From Dissophora ornata (Eukaryota > Mortierellomycota > Mortierellomycetes > Mortierellales > Mortierellaceae), in NCBI GenBank assembly GCA_025201705.1, contig MU617536.1:1-11193 (forward strand): 11,193 nucleotides of DNA. Reading direction: 5' to 3'. Both the position numbers and the translations under genes were made by a program. Positions 7,935 to 11,193 of the stretch are shown piece by piece. Positions within the stretch are counted from its first letter, which is position 1. Each line of letters opens with the position of its first letter. The notes below the pieces were generated by a model. That model saw nothing but the letters and a program-made list of their open reading frames with translations, was not told the DNA's origin and ran no database searches.

Positions 7935-9719
7935 TTACATGCCTGCGTCGTTGTACAGCTTTCTCAGGTCATCTGCCTTGCACCGCATTAATGTAACAGG
8001 GCATCGCCCATGATCCTCAACCTGCTTATAAGCACAAGGGTAACAATACACATAACCAGACGACAATGCTGTGGGATTCGTGATCGTCTTCAAGCAGATT
8101 GGGCAGATATTTGCAGCTCTTGGTAAGGGCAGACCTTCAGGGTGAGGCTTGATCCGTTCGGGTGGGGGTACTTCCGCAGTATCTCCAGCTGTTAAGGCTT
8201 TTCGGTAGTAATCGGACTGATACCACCACTCCAGGAACTTGAAAAAGAAAATGGACATTGGCAAGAGGACCTTAAGAAAGTCAAGTGAACCGGATAGGAG
8301 TCCCAAGACCTTATTTTGGACCGACTCCATGAGCGAGTTCGAGGGTCTGGGTGTGCTCTTGGCTTTTTGTTGGATTTCGCGCTATAAAACATTCGGATGT
8401 GCTCAGAGTCAGGAAAATCCTCGTGCGATATATAAAATAATGTCGATGTTTGCCGAGGCGAAAAAAGAAATATGAAAAAAACTCTTACGTAATCAGCAGC
8501 GCTCATGCGCTTGACCTCGATACCAATGAGTCGGAGCCATGGTGAATAAAAGGGCGTCTTGTTATAAAGGTATCCGATGTAGTGGGCGAGGATCGAGAGC
8601 TGGTAAAGGGCATTCACGTAGGGGTATCCCTTCTTGAAGATTTTGATTGCCATCGCCTTTGATCGAACCATGAAGGGTTGCTATTGCCATCATGAATAGG
8701 ATATGGGGAAGGAGCCGCACTTTAGAATCACCACATGTAAAAACGAAAAGCAATGACATGTAGGCGCAATCGCAGCATTAGTACATACGCCGGTGAGATC
8801 CTCTTCTTCCTGAGCAAACTCGTCGCCGAATAGTCGTGCTGCCTCGCCTCCTGAGATCTTTTCATAGTACTCGTCCAGTTTACATTTGATATATGGCAAC
8901 CCAATCTAACAGAAGAATCGATCAAGGGTGTTAGTGCACGGACAGTTCGTGCATGGATCAGAAGCTGTCAGCGAATCCCATTTAGAGAAAAATCAGGTCA
9001 TTCGTACCAGGAAGAGAAGCGATTTTCGGATATCTCGTTCCCGCAACTTGTTGGATCCTGGCATTGACGGAGCTGTCGCTGCCGCTGCCGCTGCCGCTGT
9101 TGCCACTGAATCATCGTCAATGTTAACCCTGTGCTGCTTCACGGCCCGAGGAGCTCTGACTCTTTTTAATCCGTAAAAATTCTCCGCGAATGAAGCACCT
9201 GGTTTTCAAAATGATAACAACAAGGCGCGTTCAGATGAGTTAGCCATGCAATCATCAACACGAAGAGGCGACCTGTGACGTTCCCAATGTGTTGAAGAGC
9301 AAGCAGTACCGTATTCGCGGAGATAGTGTCGCTCGACAAAGAACATGAGGATGGCATAGAACTCTTCATATCGGTTCACGATCCGGATGAGATACCTCGG
9401 GTATCTTTGCGCATACACCTATTAAATGCAAATTCAGATTTTTTCGTTCGTTTCGATCGCGATCGCAGAAACGACAGTTAGTAAGGCGGATATCAATCCC
9501 TCGATTTTTTCCCCTTTCAATTGGCGTGCTGTTTCTGCAATCAATTGCACCGCAATCATCGCAAGGTTTTCTTTGAAAAAAAAGCACATTGCTCCATACA
9601 GCGATGACATAGCGCAAGGCCGGCTCGAGCATCTCTCGCATCTTGTCCTGTGCGATCAGCTCAAACAGGGAGGGTCGGTCCGCCTGCGACCCTCCCCCCA
9701 GATTTGACATAAACTCCAT
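7935..9719 (-). CDS. PEX12: Peroxisome assembly protein 12 (PEX12), RING peroxin, six exons
   Basis: Peroxisomal membrane RING protein. With PEX2 and PEX10 it forms the ubiquitin-ligase and export channel that recycles the import receptor PEX5. Exons on the minus strand: 9719-9600, 9418-9310, 9198-9008, 8905-8789, 8680-8489 and 8381-7935, giving 391 residues (human PEX12 has 359). All introns are GT...AG and in phase. Family landmarks in order: RPSLFELIAQDKM near residue 15; ERHYLREYGASFAENFYGLK spanning exons 2 and 3; LPYIKCKLDEYYEKI at about 143; KKGYPYVNALYQLSILAHYI at about 195; FFFKFLEWWYQS before the RING. The C-terminal RING has Cys at 336, 339, 356, 359 and 370, the reduced five-Cys set typical of PEX12, which binds one zinc. 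The ATG at 9719 is the first in a frame that stays open upstream. An alanine-rich insert, (GCTGCC)4 on the plus strand at about 9077-9100, lengthens exon 3. Confidence 0.97.
9075..9101. repeat. Hexanucleotide (GCTGCC)4 repeat coding for an alanine run
   Basis: A short tandem repeat inside PEX12 exon 3 encoding VATAAAAAAATAPS on the minus strand. It lies in a loop between the conserved NFYGLK motif and the next membrane segment, absent from human PEX12. It is probably a length-variable linker. Confidence 0.75.
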
Positions 9720-9892
9720 CGTGTCCTTTGTAGTGCGGTACTGGTCTGTGCTGTGCAGCGGCGAATGAGAGGGGAAGGTGGCCGGAAAGGAATGGTTGTG
9801 AAAAGCGGAATGCCCGGACGAAGAGGATTGTGCGAATGAACCCTTTTTTTCAGTTTCGGCTGCCAAAGAGACAGACCGACTTGCTTAAAAAT

Positions 9893-9898
9893 CACGTG
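9893..9898. promoter_or_regulatory. E-box CACGTG, PEX12-side
   Basis: Palindromic CACGTG preceded by AT, matching the bHLH (Cbf1/USF type) consensus. It is 174 bp upstream of the PEX12 ATG. Binding is inferred from sequence only. Confidence 0.4.
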
Positions 9899-10113
9899 GG
9901 GCAATTACACTTCTGCTACATTGCTACTGAAGCGGGGCACTCCCCCCATTAGTGCTGGAAATGGTGCCATCGATGGTGCAATGGGACACAAATGGGTCGG
10001 CGATGCCCCTGACGATCCATACTCAACAGCATACTCTCTGGCTCTTTTTTTGGGTCCGACAGCGCTTCGCCCTGCTTGGGTCACGAAAGATGTGCACTGC
10101 TGGAGCTTTCCTG

Positions 10114-10119
10114 CACGTG
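10114..10119. promoter_or_regulatory. E-box CACGTG, prefoldin-side
   Basis: Palindromic CACGTG followed by AC, so GTCACGTG on the minus strand. It is 107 bp upstream of the prefoldin ATG. Together with the box at 9893 it gives one site near each gene start. Confidence 0.4.
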
Positions 10120-10225
10120 ACACGTAAGAGATGGCACACAAACAGATGGAATGATCTGCTCGCAACGCTTTGGAACTCACGTCAGCCCAGCAACCCAAAT
10201 CAGCCGTCAACAACAAACTACACCG

Positions 10226-10953
10226 ATGTCGAGCAGTGCCGGAAGCAGCAGCAGCGCAGCAGCAAGCAAGCGCCCCAGTGACCAGGAGTTGACCCAGACC
10301 TACAACACCATGAAGTCTGAACTCAACCAGTTGGCGCAGAAGATTGGAGAGCTCGAAACCGAGACCGATGAACACACGTAAAGAACGAGAATGGACTGAT
10401 GCTTTTGCAACTCACATGTGGCATAAACGGCCCTGGCGCCCCGCTTGATTGATCCGCAGGAAGTTATTATGACTCACAAAATACAGGCGGATAAAGAAAC
10501 CAAATCTAACATCGCTTACTCTGCTTTGTTCTTGCAATGGATATATCTGTCGCGTAAAAACAACCATAGTCTCGTTGTCGACACGATCTCTCCCTTGGAT
10601 CCCGAGAGGAAATGTTTCCGTCTGGTTGGAGGAGTTCTTGTAGAACGCACTGTCAAGGAGGTCCTGCCAGCGCTGAAGACCAACCAGGAAGGCGTACGTA
10701 ACACCACTTATCCTTCTTGTTCTCAGGCGTTTTGTAGCATTTTGTTTTATTTGTTTTGGCGTCGAACTTTTTTAAGGGAATCAGCACAGGGCAATACTTT
10801 TTATATAGCACAGTGAATGTTTCTGTCTAACCTTCCACAACTGCACTCTATTAGATCAAGAATGTCACGATGCAGCTGGTTCAAAAGTACAAGACCAAGG
10901 AGGACGAGTTTTTGGCATTTCAAAAGAAGTACAACATCCAGGTCAAGCAATAA
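10226..10953 (+). CDS. PFD2: Prefoldin subunit 2 (beta-type), three exons
   Basis: Subunit of the hexameric cytosolic prefoldin co-chaperone, which captures nascent actin and tubulin and passes them to the CCT chaperonin. Exons 10226-10377, 10570-10693 and 10855-10953 join in phase to 124 residues. Introns are 192 and 161 nt; the second has a CTAAC branch site at 10827-10831. Order: a Ser/Ala-rich N-terminus (1-15), first coiled-coil helix (about 17-50, ending ELETETDEH), the beta-hairpin core with RKCFRLVGGVLVERTVKEVL (64-83), which is nearly invariant in this family, and the second helix (about 93-122, EFLAFQKKYNI). An in-frame ATG at 10151 would add 25 residues, but 10226 fits the family's short N-terminus and follows a leader-like sequence. 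It lacks the longer C-terminal tail of the human protein, as expected for fungi. Confidence 0.97.
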
Positions 10954-10954
10954 A
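10949..10954 (+). terminator. AATAAA overlapping the prefoldin stop codon
   Basis: The AATAAA hexamer at 10949-10954 contains the TAA stop at 10951-10953. If it is used, cleavage would leave a 3' UTR of only about 15-30 nt. No other AATAAA was noticed in the 240 bp to the window end, which otherwise appears non-coding. Confidence 0.35.
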
Positions 10955-11193
10955 AATGCCTCCCCATTTTTGTGCTCCTTGGAACAGCAATGCAATTCAT
11001 GTCTCTTGTGTTTATATTCGTATCTTGGATCATGCACAGATTTTATTTCCCTGGCAGTGTCAACGCTTATTTGAACTTGATTTGTTTGTTAGACATATCA
11101 TGGACCATCCCGGCTCGAAGGCTTTGTAGCTGTTCGCAAGTTGTTGTTGTGGGTCATTTGCTGACCCTGAAGACGTCAAAAGGGTTTGAGCGT

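Larger units (their letters stand above)
9720..10225. promoter_or_regulatory. Divergent promoter between PEX12 and prefoldin subunit 2
   Basis: A 506-bp region with starts on both sides and no gene of its own; the long open frames here have no homology I recognise. It contains two CACGTG boxes, at 9893-9898 (in ATCACGTG) and 10114-10119 (GTCACGTG on the minus strand). Both fit the RTCACRTG site bound by Cbf1-like bHLH factors. The last 40 bp before 10226 are C/A-rich with CAACAAACTACACC, like a fungal leader. No TATA box was seen on either side. Confidence 0.5.

Noticed and set aside
8650..8672. tRNA B-box-like GGTTCGATC on the minus strand
   Set aside because: It lies in PEX12 exon 5. No A box or cloverleaf could be formed around it.
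9720..9866. Longer PEX12 N-terminus (AAETEKKGSFAQSSSSG)
   Set aside because: The frame is open, but it has no ATG upstream of 9719; only a TTG could start it. PEX12 proteins begin shortly before the SLFELIAQD motif.
9905..10375. 156-codon minus-strand open frame across the prefoldin first exon and promoter
   Set aside because: It is the antisense shadow of the prefoldin exon plus promoter, with a cysteine/alanine run from CAG/GCA repeats and no family features.

Overview
The window looks like nuclear DNA of a filamentous, probably early-diverging fungus (Mucoromycota or Mortierellomycotina-like; the lineage is inference). All four genes I could model carry several short spliceosomal introns, mostly 70-190 nt, with GT...AG ends and often a CTAAC-like branch site. 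Gene content is fungal or eukaryotic: a secreted GH28 polygalacturonase, a peroxin RING protein and a prefoldin subunit. Nothing bacterial was seen: no operons, no Shine-Dalgarno-led gene strings, no CRISPR.

Layout. 1-1398 (-): 5' six exons of a GH28 polygalacturonase, running off the left edge, with a TATA box at 1476-1483. 1500-5580: about 4 kb that is gene-poor. It holds only short coding-like fragments on both strands, an imperfect 29-bp direct repeat with palindromes, two perfect hairpins, a 21-T run and a (CT)13 microsatellite; it looks like decayed sequence. 5583-7594 (+): a multi-exon gene of about 290 codons that I do not recognise. Exons from 6280 onward are well supported by phase, the 5' part less so. 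7935-9719 (-): PEX12 in six exons (391 aa), convergent with the unknown gene. 10226-10953 (+): prefoldin subunit 2 in three exons (124 aa), divergent from PEX12 across a 506-bp intergenic region with two CACGTG boxes.

The genes do not form a functional cluster. Polygalacturonase acts outside the cell on pectin, PEX12 in the peroxisomal membrane, and prefoldin in cytosolic folding of actin and tubulin. The shared PEX12/prefoldin promoter is the only arrangement suggesting joint regulation.

I found no clear new defence or mobile system. The best candidate for something undescribed is the 5583-7594 gene, which also has a stop-free intron of length divisible by three encoding a lysine-rich, nuclear-localisation-like stretch.
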